Positions 35,830-49,799 of a stretch of 64,000 nucleotides of DNA are shown in pieces (within the stretch, counting starts at the first letter, position 1; each line of letters opens with the position of its first letter). The translations under genes were made by a program, and so were the position numbers. The stretch comes from Parelaphostrongylus tenuis (Eukaryota > Nematoda > Chromadorea > Rhabditida > Metastrongylidae), in assembly GCA_019055375.1 (NCBI GenBank), contig JAHQIW010000810.1:186001-250000 (forward strand), in the 5' to 3' direction. The notes beneath the pieces were generated by a model. That model saw only the letters and a list, made by a program, of their open reading frames with translations. It made no database searches and was not told the DNA's origin.

Positions 35830-38800
35830 TTTTATATAGTTTACTTGAAGTTTGATGTCTTGCTCTCGCATTCCAAATGAAAATTCTCACTACCAAGGCC
35901 ATATTAATTATGAAAGCTATGTAGGCTTGTAGATTTGTGATTAAGAGGAGTTGCTACATTCCTTGGTCAGTGGTTCACCTTTTGGCTCTGGGATACCCCA
36001 TCACTTCATATCTTCGATGTCGTCAAATTACTACCAGAGTTGATTGGAAGGATAGAGATACTGACCTAATACATAATAAGCTCTCTCAAATCATTACATT
36101 TGGGATATATGATGAGCTCCAACGATTTGCGATGAGGTCAGAAACATGACGCGACTTTCAGAGTTTGATCATTCCTAAACGCTATATCTTTCATTCTTGA
36201 GAAACCGTCTCTTAAGATTTCTTTCACATAATTAAGCTGTACATCACATATGTTAATTTTTCAACAAATGTGGCATGTAGTATGGAGTCCGTGAAAATAG
36301 CTGCCCGAGAAGATCCCGTAAATCATTTATAACAGTCACATGAATAGAAATCTTGCATCAAAAATGTGTGTGCGATAGCGTAAATACATTCTCTTAATCT
36401 CGAAAAAGATCACTTGATATTAAAATATCGGAATTGATCCATTTATCGCTGCATTCTTACTACGGAGAAAATTAAAATTAATTGAATTTAATTGGATTTG
36501 ATTTTATCCTTTTCTTTTTGTTAAACTTCGAACGATTGTGAGCAGACTATTGAGGCCATGTGACGGCGGTAGTACAAAAACAAGGGCAATTTTATGGCTT
36601 CCATTCATCACCGTCTATCTATGAGGCTTGGAGTACCGATATCTAAAACATTCTTTCAAAACGTTTGCGAGAAATAGTAAGAATTTTTGATCTGCTAGCA
36701 AATCAAAATTTTGGAAAATTTTAGTGATTGACGTATACGGAAAAACAAATCGAAAAGTAAACAAAGCTGCGCTCACTAGTGTCGAGTTATGGAAAAATAG
36801 ACAAAGGATGTATATCCTTTTTAACTTGCCCAAAAGGATGCCATTGAAGAGTTCAAACCATGGTGCCGTTTTGGAATTCCACAATTCACTTCCACAGACG
36901 TGGGCTTAATTTTTTGTTCTTTTAGAATTTACCCTATGCGGAACCTCTAAAGTACGTTCTATAGCAATTACGTCACATCATCTCAATGCTTAAGGTATTT
37001 TTACTGAAAATAGGTTTGATATCACAGTAAATTGAGTTTTCGATAACTGAATAGAAAATAGAAGACGAAGAATTACCCTTATTAAACTAAACTCAAGCAG
37101 GAATTGGGGTCATTTCCAAAAATTTAGAGCTAAAGCTCACCGCTTTCGGTTTTCAGGGAAAATCACATTCAGCGAGTATCCTATATACCTACAAGGGGAG
37201 AAGATAGAAGAGGACAGGAGGATAGGAGGATAAGAAAAAAAGCCTCAAAGCGACATTACTATGAATGGTTTTGAAAGACATCGAAGCAGATGGAAGAAGC
37301 GCTAAACACTATTGCATGTGAACAGGAGCTATGTAAATGTCTAAATAGCTATCCAGGCAGGGATTAGAAGTGAACCAGTTAACCCTCTCATGCATATGTG
37401 TATTGATTTTGATACTTTCGTCTGGATTACGTTCCCTTTGTATAGATTTTGGTACACTCTCCTTCTGTACTGTAAAGACTTTTCGAAAGCCATGTTTATT
37501 TTTGAAATCGCTGAGGTTTGTGCCAACGAATATCACTATAGTCTAATGAAAAGCCATCCAGATCCAAGCGTTGCAAGCAGAGCACTACGAGTGTGAAAGG
37601 TAACCTGATTTTGTTGCTACAACGTAATGAAGAGACCTTTTTACCAATCAATCCAGCGTTATAATTGCTGAGATTTGAGCTTTCAAATGAGCACTGAGAT
37701 ATTAGTGAAAAAATTTTAACCAGGTTGAGGGGTGAGAACAACTTTCATCGCCACGGGAAGGGATAGTCATTTATGCACCACATTCATTACATAGTTAATA
37801 CCTTCTCAGCTGTTAATCTACGCAACTCCGACTTTCATCACCAATCCTAGGCTTCTGAGGCACACCATCGTGAAAATCATTTATGACATTGATTATCATT
37901 GCTCATTGTGTCATTGGCGACTTTCGAATTGAAGATGAGTTGCGTCAAAGTCCGTAATCGACTTAGATATAGACGCCATCCAACGACACTTACAAAGAAT
38001 TAGAACACTGGTAGTTTTATGTGAATTGAGAGAGTCCAATTAAAGCTTTTTTGAACTGACTGTCACGCCATTAACATCATATAGCACCAACACCTATGAT
38101 TTTGAGCTAGTTCTAATGGACTTCTAATATGGAACCTCTTTGCTTCAACGATGAAAGAATTATCAATATCTTCAGAATTCGCCATATCTCAGCCAGACAT
38201 TTTCTTAGTCAGATAATATATGAAATGACTAAAAAAATGAATGTACGAATTATCATAGCCTTATAATGAAAATGAAATCCATTCGCTAAAATGACCTAAC
38301 TCACTTGAATCATCTCGATAATGAAGAATTTCAATTCAAATGACTTTTATATGCAATTAGTAATCAATTTTTATAAATAGTTTTCAAAGTTACTACTTCA
38401 TGATGGTTTACGTATCAAAATTGTGTTTCAAAACATAATGTTGCTTTAAAGCGCTTCACTTGTGATAAATCACTGATGAAGAAAACTATTGTAATAGGTC
38501 CTTACTTATCCCAGGTGTGAAACTGTGATGTGTAGTGGGAGTACATCAACCTAAAAGATCTCCTGATTTATTTCATTCGGCTGCTACTCTAATGACAACT
38601 TAGACAAGCCTGAAGATTGTAACAATACTCCTGATTGCAATCACAGGAATGCTAAGACACGAAGAAAACTTGATTGGTGAAGTGTGTAACACGTGAACGC
38701 CGGAAAGGGCAATCACTGGTTTCAAGCCACCTCAGGTTTCATATTCCGAGCGGATCTCAGCTTTCTTGTTGTTGTATTTCACATCTCAATTTGCTGTGGA

Positions 38801-41270
38801 GAAAGAATAGGCACTAGATAAAAGTTTGAATCACTAAGATTTCGACAAAACACTTCAACAATAGGGAGAGCTTCGAGTATATTTTTCTGCAAACTAACAA
38901 AAATACTAGTCAAATGGAAATTACCTATGTACATAGGTGTGCAGGAATCAGTATGTGTATCATGTACAGTACTCTTATATGACTACGTTTTAACAAGCAT
39001 GTATTTAGAGATTTGTTTCAGGGATTTGAGTTTTTGGGATTCAAAAATCACATAAAAAAGACAACTTTCCACAATTTTCGAATTAAATCGCGAAGCTGAA
39101 GAGAAAATTTTGGATGGCTTCCTTTTCGTTGTTCTCAGCAGAATCTCATGAATTAAGAACAAGTTCCCTGTGGATTTGACAAAAACGCCTTTGTTTTCAA
39201 TTTTGCTTATGCTAAGCGGTAGTAGGAAGGGTATTAATAAGTCATTAAGTGCATTTTCTCACAATGCAGTCTAACCAGCTCGCTCATCTCTCAGTGAGAT
39301 GGTTGAACTATCCCATATCAACCGAACCATATGTAAAGAAAAGAATGATTTGGTCTTCACAAGAGAGCGTATAGGCTATCGATGCTTCAAATGCTTTTGT
39401 ACTTACAAATCGAAAAGCGATATCTTAGGGAGAATTTGTCTACGCAAGACTGATGAGCTAAGATTTAACGAACACGGCGGATATTTCAAATTTGTGAAAC
39501 TTCGGTTACTCACTGATTCTTACAGATAGATTGAGCAAAAAGAGAGGTTCAAAATAATCAAACAAAGTTAATAATTTCAAGAATTAGTGGGTAAATGCAG
39601 TTGGTTATGAATGTGCGGAAGGTAATCTAGCTTATAAGTCTGCATTGTAGGAAATGACTACGTTTTTTCTTAGTATACACAGCCTGTTACTGCGCGGCTA
39701 CCAGTATTTCTTATATTTGATTCGTTCCCTCGCATTCATACTCCACAAATGTTCTCAGGCACATTTCAACTGATATCTAGGCTCCTGCTTGAGGATTTCG
39801 AGTTCCTGATGATTGTTGCAGAACGCTAGGAGAGACGATTTCTCTTGTAATTTCGAAATCGGAGGTAGCCGAGCTAAGGCGATTTCAAGCTTTTGATTGA
39901 ATGATTGCCAAAAGTGTTGGGAGGGTGTCTTTATAGTGCATCGCTTATCCTTTCGTTTTATGAAACTCTGCATCACCAATCACGGCGCTACTCCGCACCT
40001 ATGAGCCGCGATTGTTCACATGCTTAAATTTATCGAATTGTGTAGTTGATTGAGTTTGATGATTCGACGACTTATATTGAAGTGAATTTAAAAAGGAATG
40101 GAGAAAATATAAATCTGACATTACGTGAAATTGTCTCCACCTTGTAGGGAGATTGTCAGAAGACTGTTGTGGACGTTTTTGACAAAACTTTGTTGATGTG
40201 AAAATATTCAGTTGATGGCGGCGTTGTTATTATATTTGTTCACCAATCGCAACTTGGATAGCCATACGAATGAAAATTTCGCGCAGTGATAAGATGACTA
40301 TGAAAAGCAAAGCTACATGTTATTCAAATGATCGTCAGAAAGGTAGATATTCACTTGAGCAACTAGCTGGAGTCACACTTTTGTGAAATGTGAATAGTGT
40401 TTCCATCATAGAGCATCAGAAAATTTGACATACATAAGCACGGCTCTTACGCATCGGCCATCCGTTAAATCCTTAGGTCAGCTAACCTAATTTTCGGTAC
40501 TTTGGCGCGCACAAAGTGTCTCTGGCCCTTGATCGTTCACACAAATTCGAACACCATATTCAATCTTATCCTTGTCTTTTTCGAAAAACTCCCAGCGTTG
40601 ACCTCTATCACACTAGTTGTAGAGAAAGAAAAATCAGCAAAGAGATGAAAGTGTCATTTTTGACCACCAACTTGCATGTCCATGTTTTCCTCATCGAATT
40701 TTCGCATTGTCGTTCTCAAGGCTGGATAATAATGATGGCTTGGCGTGATGGTATCGACTTGTCGAACGTCTTCGTTTACGTTGATGTGACATTGTTCAAA
40801 AGTGATGATAATCTGGCTATCAATTAGTTGTATGACTCATGGAGAATTTTTGCGTGCTGAGAAGGGGTGCCCTGACTGTCCCTAGTCTCGAAAATTGCAC
40901 TATCTCAACTGGGTTAAAAGGTTTTTTTTTAAATCGGTAAAAGTGAGGCTGCGCGGTCACTCGCAGTCGTGCAATAATTCGAAGTTTTGTTATCGTGTGG
41001 GCAAAGTCCGTAAAGCTAAGCCCTATTTGGAACCTAGCTCGATTATATGGCTTCCATTGCTCATTGTCCTATCAATTTTGCTAAGGAGGACTTGCATGAA
41101 AAGTTCATATTGATAGATAACAGAGTACAGGCGGAGTGGGCGATAGCTATCGGAGCTCGTTTTCCATTACATAGGTACCTTTTATTTTAAAAGTAACTTG
41201 TGAATAGTGAGGTCCGTGTGTTGCTAAGCAGTGATTGAAAGCTCCTCAGGTATCCAGGCTCCCCTTGGAC
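35830..41270. other. no recognised gene
   Basis: More than 5 kb without a frame I can assign. A frame at 39755-39979 (minus; HFWQSFNQKLEIALARLPPI) is faintly reminiscent of BEL/Pao gag but has no supporting context. A frame at 37309-37536 (minus) is Asn/Lys/His-rich and unassigned. Confidence 0.4.
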
Positions 41271-41439
41271 GGGTAGTACAATTCTTCATTGATGAATTTT
41301 CTGACGGTTTCGAGAGGGAGAGCTAGCTCAACGACAAAATCATTCCCCTTTATTTCATATGAAGGTAGGAGAACTTGGCTACCGATGAGATCCGAGTAGT
41401 AGTCATTGGCGATTTAATTCATTGCTTTAGTGGAAGCAG

Positions 41440-42440
41440 TAACTGCTCTCTTTTAGAATTTAACTGTAGTCATTTCGGTTAGCAAATAGCACTGTTTCGA
41501 TGCACGTCGCGAGCGGTCTTTTCAATCCAACATTGAGCATTACTGCTGTTCTTTTCTCTCTAAGATCTTCCTCTATGGCGTTTACGTAGAGCATCGCAAG
41601 CTCAGACGTAAACTATAAGTATTTCCTATTATTTCTGACATTCCAAATTGTGGTATTACCTCCAGAATTCCTATACACTGGTATGTCGTTGTGACTTCTA
41701 AAATAATTTTTAGAGCTGGCCTCACTCGTGAACAAAATTAGTTATCGTATTCTTCATTAGTGTTATTGATAACGCCATCTTCCCAGAAGCCAATTAATGA
41801 TCTAAACAGGTCTTAGTTTATAATTTTGAGGTTTTAAGTTTTGAATTTTGTGGTGCCAAGTCCTTTGTGCGAAGAAAAATCATTGTGTGAAAGAAGCTGT
41901 AGTGCCATCGCGTGAAGGTTTTATGGCAGATCGCGACACTGGCTGGGCAAAATCTTCACTATGCTACGATGACTCATATCTTGCACAAATGGATTTCAGA
42001 TATAGTTTTGTCATACGGAGAAAATAAGAGTTCTCAAGCTGTAGAAATTCTAATATATTCTACTCTCTCGCTTGATTCTCTTATCACGCATCATGAAATC
42101 CACACTGAATTACTCAACCAGATGTGAACGTACAGCGCAGGCGCATAAGTCGTCACTTCAGAACACCCATATACAGGCAGTTTAGAATGAACCTGAGATT
42201 TTATTAGCCTGCTCGCACTCGTCTTACCTAAGGCTCTCTGATCGAGCATTCGGGAAGGAAGTTTATTTATTCTATTGTGCTTGGGTATTAATACGCATGG
42301 TTAGCTCGCCGAATTCTCGGCATTGGATCTTAATATACATACAACTGGCTTTCTAGCAGCTTCGGACGTAGATTTGAGCTTATTTGTTGGTGAACACTCA
42401 AACCACTTCTCTTGTACTTCCCCTCGATTGGTTTTAGGGT
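41440..42440 (-). pseudogene. RTE retrotransposon relic, 5' end and linker
   Basis: The plus-strand text at 41520-41640 and 41720-41830 is a diverged copy of 61910-62210 (shared CTCTAAGATCTTC-type and CGCCATCTTCCCAGAAGCC-type stretches). 42180-42440 resembles 63024-63280 (CTGAGATTTTA, CTCGTCTTACC, ACTTCCC). The copy has large deletions and no long frame. Confidence 0.6.
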
Positions 42441-42449
42441 TTTAATGGA

Positions 42450-45400
42450 TAAAAATTATCTCTAAACGAGATAAAGCGCCTATGACACATGGCGAAAAAA
42501 GCTGTAACTCGCCTTGGTATCACAGCCTTTCCAAGATTTAGTGTTGGTCAACTCAGCTAGCCAACATCCAGCAAAATTCACAAATAAAGCAAAAGTCTCA
42601 AAGAAGCACCCAGCTATAAGAAGCCAAAAACCTTTATGATAACTCTTGATCAAAAAGTTTTACGATCCTCATAATTTGTGTTAAAAGATTCCATAAGAGA
42701 GCAAATTGACTAAACGGCGTTTTCACTGTTATTTTAGGAAGCAAATAGAGCAATGGTAATAATGTCGATTCAAACAGTGAACGCTATAGCGTAGCTATTT
42801 CATCCAAGGATAATAGGCTTAATCAGCATCACAAACAATCAAGAAGAAAACAGCAATCTTTAGACGACAGTTGAACCCACAAGTGAAAAGTTCAGAGATT
42901 ATCGTAGATGATGGATCATAGAAAACGAATAGAGTGGAAGAGGTGCTAGGGTTAGCACAAATGTTAAAATGCGTCATTTAGGACAAAACTGTCCCTGTGA
43001 CCAATCACATGAGTAATTACTTTTTGATGATTGATACTTTATTTCATCATCGAAACAAATGAAAGAATCAACAACTATTTAACTCGTTTAATTGTAACGC
43101 CGCCTGTTATTTCTACGATTTTAAGCTTTTCAGAATTCTACGAATCATTTCCAGATACATATGGTGGCGCTCATTCTCTCCAACTCATAAGTGTATCTAC
43201 GACTTTTTACATCCAAAGTGTAACCGACTGAACTCACCACCATGATAAAAATCAAGAATGCCAGTTGCATAATCAGAGACAGAAGGCTGTAGCGATTATA
43301 CCGATGAGCAGCCTAAGAGGCGTGACGACTGAGGATTTCGCCGGTGTATCGAGGCGGAGCATAGAATCAAGAGCTTGGAGTGCCTACTGATTGTGGCTGA
43401 GAGTAAGACTGCATTTGAACAGGAAGCGATAGCTAAAACATTGTGGTCAACCACAAGAAAAGAGTCGTCCAGGACAGAGCAACGAAGCACAGAAGAATTT
43501 TGCAGAGTTCACTTTGAATTGGTGCCGTTTACGTGTGAATGCCGTAGACTCCGTTTTGCTAGAATGCAGCAAAGAATAATAAAAAAGATTGAAGGATAAA
43601 GCTCCTGACTTTGATTAGCTTTTGAGGAATGCCTAAACATTCGACTTCATCAGTCACTGTAAAGGTAATTAAATGCATACCTGGTGTGTACAGTATTTTA
43701 CGGTAGCCTTGCAGCATACCAAGTAAAAGCTGATACTCCCTCAGACTATTCCCTCTCTCTGTTAGCAATAGGACGATCCCAGAGAGATGGAAAGCATGGT
43801 GATCCGGATAATAGAGCGGGATATCAGTCATGTATCTACTGCTGAGCGCTTATAACCAGTGCGCTGCATTCTCCTCCGTATGTAAATGAAAAGATAGATA
43901 AATATAAGGAATAGATAGATAACGCCAGCGCGTGCACTATCTTCGAGCTTCGATTTCATTTGTGAATTTAGATGTTCATATTTCAGGGCACTGAACAATA
44001 AGTCGTTGTATTTTGTTAGAAATTCATTGAGTCGATTTGAATGTGATTTGAACACGACATGCTGCGCCACCTCTATCGTTATTCTCATTCATATTGCGCA
44101 AAGGTTCAGGCACTAAATTACTAAGTGTTCACCGTAGACCAAATCGTGGACCGAAGGATTAAACTCATAATCTCGTTACTTCATTTTAAATCATTATTTG
44201 AAGCATATAAGGCATAACTCACTTCTGCTATTAGTCATCTCAATAACGACTCATTGATTCGACCCACCGTCGATTGGTTCTATTCATTGCAATAAGCGTG
44301 CCAAGTCGTGTCTGTGCCAACTAGTAACAGAAGCGGAAAGACCGCTGTTTCATCCTAGAAAAGTCCTTATTTTCTAAGTTTCAAAAAGAGTGATCTCTGA
44401 TAGATTGTCGACGCAGAGTGATTTGAAGGATGAGTCTAGTTTCGAGTAATTCGTTGCCCTCTTTCGAAACAAATATTCTACGTCCTTGTTGACGACAGGC
44501 AGAAATTTTCTTTAGATGCTTCTGCATTGGTCTAAGGCCTTGGTCCATGTGAAATTCATTGTGTGTTTCGCACATACCTAGACACATACAAGGCTCGATA
44601 AGGATAAAATTACATATTTGAGAAGAAATTCAAGTCCGGCAGAAGAAACTAGGAGCCGTTGTCAGTTTCTCAAAGCATGTACAGAGTCGATTCGTTGGTG
44701 ATCAATTTATCTCACCCAAGGATGCTTCACCCGCCTCACAGCAAAATGGCGCAAGATTATTTATAAACGAGAAATTCGTGGACGGTACACTGTATAAACA
44801 AAGTTTGAAAAGAGTTTCCTATGTGCTCAGCGATTCCAATAAAGAGCACCGAGCGCTCGCACGATGCAATATGAGTTCAAGTATTTAAGTTAGAATGCTA
44901 TTTCTGCATTTTTTTTCTTCTATACTAAGCTTTCGTTCAGAAGAGAACTGTTAAGAGAAGATTTTCCCACATGCACTCGTTTTGTAGCTCTCAGTTATTT
45001 CTTGACCAATTAACGCTCTGACGCAACGAAACTTGACTCATGAAAACTGGATCGTTTTTCGATTACGAAGAGGAGGCAGTCACTGATATGACCAGACGAT
45101 TCCTCTACTCATGTTACGTAACACTCTAGCTGGCTAATAACCCTAAAATAAGCACAAGTTAGATGATATGTGAGACGATATCATATGAGGAGTTCGCATT
45201 AGGAACGTAGCTAGCACTGCTAAACTTCATCTCTGAATAACATGCCGTGATTTTCCAGAACGAACGTGGGTGGTTGATAATCTTAAGAAAATCTGCTGGT
45301 TATTTTTCGTTTTTCTTCTACATGGTTCGTTTTTACATCAATTTTGTAGATCCCTGCAATTCCTACCTCAGAATTATATGCTCATATGCATAATCCACGA

Positions 45401-46145
45401 AGATTATTGAACATTTATCGATCATTGCGTTGACTGCTCAAGGATTGTCTCTTTCTTCATGAATCTCCTTGAACACTCATGGAATTGAGTCTATCCGATG
45501 TTCTGGGATTGCCGGACTAGAGCGTTGCCACATTAAAAGGTAGCGCTGTTCCCAGGTAGGTTTGATGCATGTCTCTTGACCCTGAGTGGATGAGAGGCTC
45601 AGTGAACATCAGAGCGGAGTGGAACCAGTATCGTGCTTGTGGTCGGTATTACTACCACTGTGCTTTCTGCACTTTCACTTACTGATCATACTATATGTGT
45701 CTTGACGAGGTACATACTCGAAGCTCACAAACGCTTTTGAGCAGTAATACTTTTGATGATTCGAGCTGCCAAGACCACCGTCAGCCTTCTCATTGTGTCG
45801 AGTTGTTTGGTAGCCATCCGTGATATTCTTGTCATCGCTACGGTATGGTCTCATTTGCAAGTGAGATAGTTTAGTTGGCTAGCACATCATTGTTGCAGCA
45901 GACTCGATACTACTCGATAAAATGGACAACTGTATAGTTGTGAAGGCTGTAGCATTAGTAAAGGAGTGCATAAACATCAATGCATTCTATTTCTCATAAT
46001 CTTGTGCAGCATAAACTCCATTATAAAGATTAATACATCCATTCCTTCTGTGAACCCATATTCGTGGTCGTTCTCGTAGACGATGAGAAGTCCATAAATC
46101 TCATTCCATATATGTCAACATTCACTTATTAATTCATGTGCATTT
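42450..46145. other. no recognised gene
   Basis: No assignable frame. 43375-43599 (plus) and 43296-43490 (minus) are overlapping open stretches without known motifs. Confidence 0.4.
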
Positions 46146-46149
46146 ATTC

Positions 46150-46500
46150 TAAGATCACCTGTCACCTGTATCACCTGTCCTCCCGTTGATCTTCGAGCCG
46201 CTCGAGCGGGCACCAGCAATACTTCCATTTTTCCCTTTCGCGTGCAAGAGTAGTCCAGTGGGTCCTTCTCGCTCTAGGGATTCGCCGGACATCATATCTT
46301 TCTTCTATGACCTTTGTGAAGAAATCGGACCATCGAGTCGGTTATCTTCTTGTAGAGCGCTTGATATCCCGAGAAATCCAGTCGGTAACGGCTCTCGTCC
46401 ATTGGTTGTCGTTGAAGCGCATCTCTAAGATGTATGGCGAAATAGCTCCGTTCTGCCATCACTCTTCTTTTGACACAGTTGTATCGATTTATCAGCAATC
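46150..46500 (-). pseudogene. RTE retrotransposon relic, C-terminal end
   Basis: Matches 59985-60317 of the larger RTE copy: a minus-strand frame reads ALQRQPMDESRYRLDFSGYQ against ALQRQPMDESRYRLDSSGHQ-like text there (out of the RTE frame but the same DNA). The plus-strand CACCTGTCCTCCCGTTGATC marks the 3' end. Confidence 0.75.
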
Positions 46501-46620
46501 AATCGTCAACGGTTTGGCCTAGAAAGCCGATATCGGCATTTAACTAAGTCACACTGACCACGGAGCACCAGTAGTACATTGATTAGCGCACATCACTCAA
46601 CATCATTGGACACATATTTG
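46470..46620. repeat. partial tRNA-like palindromic element
   Basis: CAATCGTCAACGGTTTGGCC and GCGCACATCACTCAACATCA recur in the centre and right flank of the 49.4-kb palindromic tRNA-like element. The arms themselves are missing. Confidence 0.5.
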
Positions 46621-46810
46621 TTCAAGATCCTTGGGACGATTATTCCGAAGAGACGAGTCTAGAGCAGGAAGTACTGAGATTTGCACAGAAATCATGACGA
46701 CGGATCATGTGAATAAATTCTGTGAGATGATTCCCAGACCAAATTTCTATCATTGATACAATTGCTCAGTAATTCAGTGTTTATCTCTCTAAGCAAATAC
46801 GAAGCTTTTA

Positions 46811-47765
46811 GGGCTGTTTACGGTTATCCGGGGCAAATGAAGAAACGACCTGTTTCGTTGGACAAAGTTTTAGTAATTCGAAAGCTTAAATTTATGGCTC
46901 TGCGCTACGTGGCCCTTTTTTGAAAAGTTATCTCTATAACGTTGGAGCATTCAAAAAGAAATTAGTTTGACACGCATCACGCGCTTTTTTTGTTTCTGCT
47001 ATATTTCGCTGAAAAAACACTTTTCTTAGACTAGTGGTAATCTTTCAATAGCTCAAGTCTCGAAGAATTCAAAAATGTGTTTGCTTTTTGAAAAAGCTTT
47101 CAATAGCAGTACCAAAGCAAAGGGAAAATGTTCGTGTTTCACGCACGCACATTTCTCGCAGCACAGAACTTTGTTCAAGTTAAAAGTATCCATTCGACGA
47201 CTTAATCTCCACAATTTCAACGCTTTCTTATTTTCTAGAAAGATCGTTTCATTGCGGCAGGGAAAATAAAACCGAGTTTACCGAGTTTCACGTATGCGGG
47301 CATTTGTTCCCGGGCTAGTGTGTGGGCTCAACAAAGGGATGGAGCTGATTTTGATTCAGATACGGCGATCAACTGATCAATTCAAATCAATTGCGCTGCG
47401 CGCGCTACACATGTGGAGTGCCATTTTTGTTATTTAAATAAAAACTTTTTTGCCACTTCGAAAGAAAAACTAGGTAAAACGTATAATTTTTATACTGCAG
47501 GAATTTCTCTACATGCTCTGCTTTTCGTGCTTCCAGCGAATCTTACGCGTGATAAAAATGAAAGCGCGCAGCCGGCTGCGAGTTTTGGAATGCTATAGCG
47601 TAATGAAAGACTCTTTCAAGAAAAACGGCCTCGTAGCGCACTAGCTAGAGATTCCAGGTTTCGATTGGTTTCTAGTATTAGTACAACCTTATGAGAAAAT
47701 TCTTGCTCTGCAAAAGGAGTCGTTTCTTCAGTTGTCTCGGATAGCCCGAAGGAAACGCTAATAGT
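46811..47765. mobile_element. inverted-repeat element, about 950 bp
   Basis: The left end (46823-46860, GGTTATCCGGGGCAAATGAA and GAAACGAC) is inverted at the right end (47710-47755, reverse reading GGCTATCCGAGACAACTGAA and GAAACGAC). A second inverted block is 46895-46927 against 47617-47650 (GCGCTACGTGGCCC / GCGCTACGAGGCCG). The centre has no recognised coding frame. Probably a non-autonomous DNA transposon. Confidence 0.65.
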
Positions 47766-47984
47766 ATAGTTTTTGTTTTATTAAAACTCATGTCATAAAT
47801 AGCTAGGTCCACTTCTGCGTAGGTTAGTTTTTCTGCTCTTGTTGAATACTTTGAGAATCGTCTTTGTTCACTGGTCCTTAGCGGCTGATGAGACCTACGA
47901 AAGAGCTATCTAAGTATGTAAGCACGATTTCTAAGAATTTTAGGAAGGTATGGACGCAGACTGTGAGAGCGTTTGGGGCAGTAT

Positions 47985-48275
47985 TTAGATGTGCTCTACA
48001 TCGCATATGATCTACCAAGCGATGGTCGATGATTCAGTTCCGGGCTCAAGACTCGCTGTGCCTTTCATCCTTCTGGGATCGATGAATTGGATACCAAACT
48101 TGTCTGAAAGATAGAAGCGAAGACTTTAACGTATCGGTGGGGCACCGCGAATTGTTGTGTAGGTCAGATGTATGCATTCAATCATCGCAAAGAAAAGCTT
48201 AAAATCGACACGAATGCCTGAGGCATCCCCTAGAGATTAATAAGCGTCGAAAGCTTCTTCTTTATCTTCCTTGGA
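47985..48275 (+). repeat. tRNA-derived SINE, family S1
   Basis: The body GGTCGATGATTCAGTTCCGG, TCAGATGTATGCATTCAATC, GGCATCCCCTAGAGATTAAT and GCGTCGAAAGCTTC matches the copies at 12590 and 58170. The tRNA-like head is mostly lost. Confidence 0.65.
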
Positions 48276-48279
48276 GAAA

Positions 48280-49430
48280 GCATGACAATCTGTAAAGGAC
48301 AATTTAACACTACAAAGAAAGGCTTCCTTCGATAAACATCAAGTACAAATTTGATTGGTAAAGTGTGCCGAAGTTCTAGTTACAATTTTTTCCATCACTT
48401 TTTCTCATAAGTCACCATTAATTATGAATGTGCTTTGACATTCCGTAAGTAGAAAATCATGCCTAAGTGCAAGGAACTCTTTACTAGTACTTTTCTCCTA
48501 CTTTTGTAGGAAAGACAAAGTGGTTCCATACCTAAAAAAAGAGTTTGAAGGAGATGGTTGTTTATCTAGCAATTTCATGAGCATGGATGAAAGAACTCTA
48601 ATTGAAAATGCTCTTTGCTCAAATTGAGATTAATTGAACCAGGATGAATGTCATGAATCCCATTATCCCTTTATGAGCCTCTCTTACACCGCTCAACCAC
48701 CTCTCAATCGTAAATTATAGGAATTCGGTTCTCTGCGCATTAAAACTTTGAATTAGTGATCTCCTCCTGGAGAGTTATGACATAGCCACTGACTTCTTCA
48801 GAGCGCATCACTAAAAGCATTAGTCGACCTTGTGCAAAGAGAAGAGATTCCTAGCCCTGTAACGGAGTTTTCAGGCGCACCGGGAAGTTTCCTATCATTA
48901 GTTGGCTTCTCACTGGAATTTCCGACACTGAAGACGTTGAACCAAAACCTTTGCAGGAAAGAGGGAATTAGTGATACAGCAGTAATTACTGATATGGCTT
49001 CAGTTATCGTTTACCAGAAGACACTGGATATAGGATACATTTACTTCGTCACCTGCATAGTATTCAATAGAGTTGCATGCATGACTTAGTGTTGAAGGTT
49101 TGCTCTATGCGTGGCCATATGACCCTATAATCAATTCAGCAGAAAAATCTAGATATTTTATCAAAAAATACAGAAACACTTCACCCTGCTACAACTGTTA
49201 CGGTGTATATGTATATTAAGGCAGCCCAGATAATAGCCTATCAGACGAGATTTATAAACTGGTTAGCTTTGATAAGTCGCATAAAGATTAGAAAGCCGTC
49301 AAGTCAGTGCTTGAATTTGACCGATATGAGATTGTGACTGTAAAGCTGATAACCAATTCGCCGCTGTTGCAGCTCAGGTTGCTGTCTAGCTAACTAACAT
49401 TTTTATTTTTTACAAATATACCCAACTGAA
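48280..49430. other. no recognised feature
   Basis: Open stretch at 48832-49089 (85 codons, plus) has no known motif or signal; no repeat family recognised. Confidence 0.4.
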
Positions 49431-49439
49431 TGGTGTTGC

Positions 49440-49790
49440 GAAACTTTGACGTCAGGCTGTAATCGAACCCGCATTTTACCCTTTCATCCGAGCTGCGTGC
49501 TAACCATTTGCAATATCGGCGCCTGTTTTGCCACCACTCTTTTCACGCTACAAACACATCAGTCTGTCAGAATACAATCGTCAACGGTTTGACCTGGCTT
49601 TTCATGTCCACACTGATCCCATTTTCATAGTGGCCAAACAGGCGTCGGTAGTGCGATTTGTTAAAGCACACGCCCCTCGGAAAAAGTGAAAAGCAAGTTC
49701 GATTCTCGTCTGACGTAAAAGATTTGCACATCACTCAAAATTATTAAGTATATTTGCAACATCATATGATCGCTAAAAGCGATCAAATGA
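49440..49790. mobile_element. palindromic element with tRNA-like arms
   Basis: Left arm 49440-49545 is a tRNA-like sequence on the minus strand (plus text GGCTGTAATCGAACCCGCAT). Right arm 49648-49725 is tRNA-like on the plus strand (GGCGTCGGTAGTGCGATTTG, AAGTTCGATTCTCGTCTG). The centre contains CGTCAACGGTTTGACC. A small hairpin tail ATCGCTAAAAGCGAT follows, like GCTAAAAAAGC near 58115. Confidence 0.7.
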
Positions 49791-49799
49791 GGAAAATTC

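Noticed and set aside
39448..39490. CTGATGAG ... CGAACACGG
   Set aside because: Stem II cannot pair and no cleavage-site context is present.
39755..39979. Possible BEL/Pao gag fragment
   Set aside because: Only a vague resemblance (FWQSF ... L), with no protease, RT or terminal repeat nearby.
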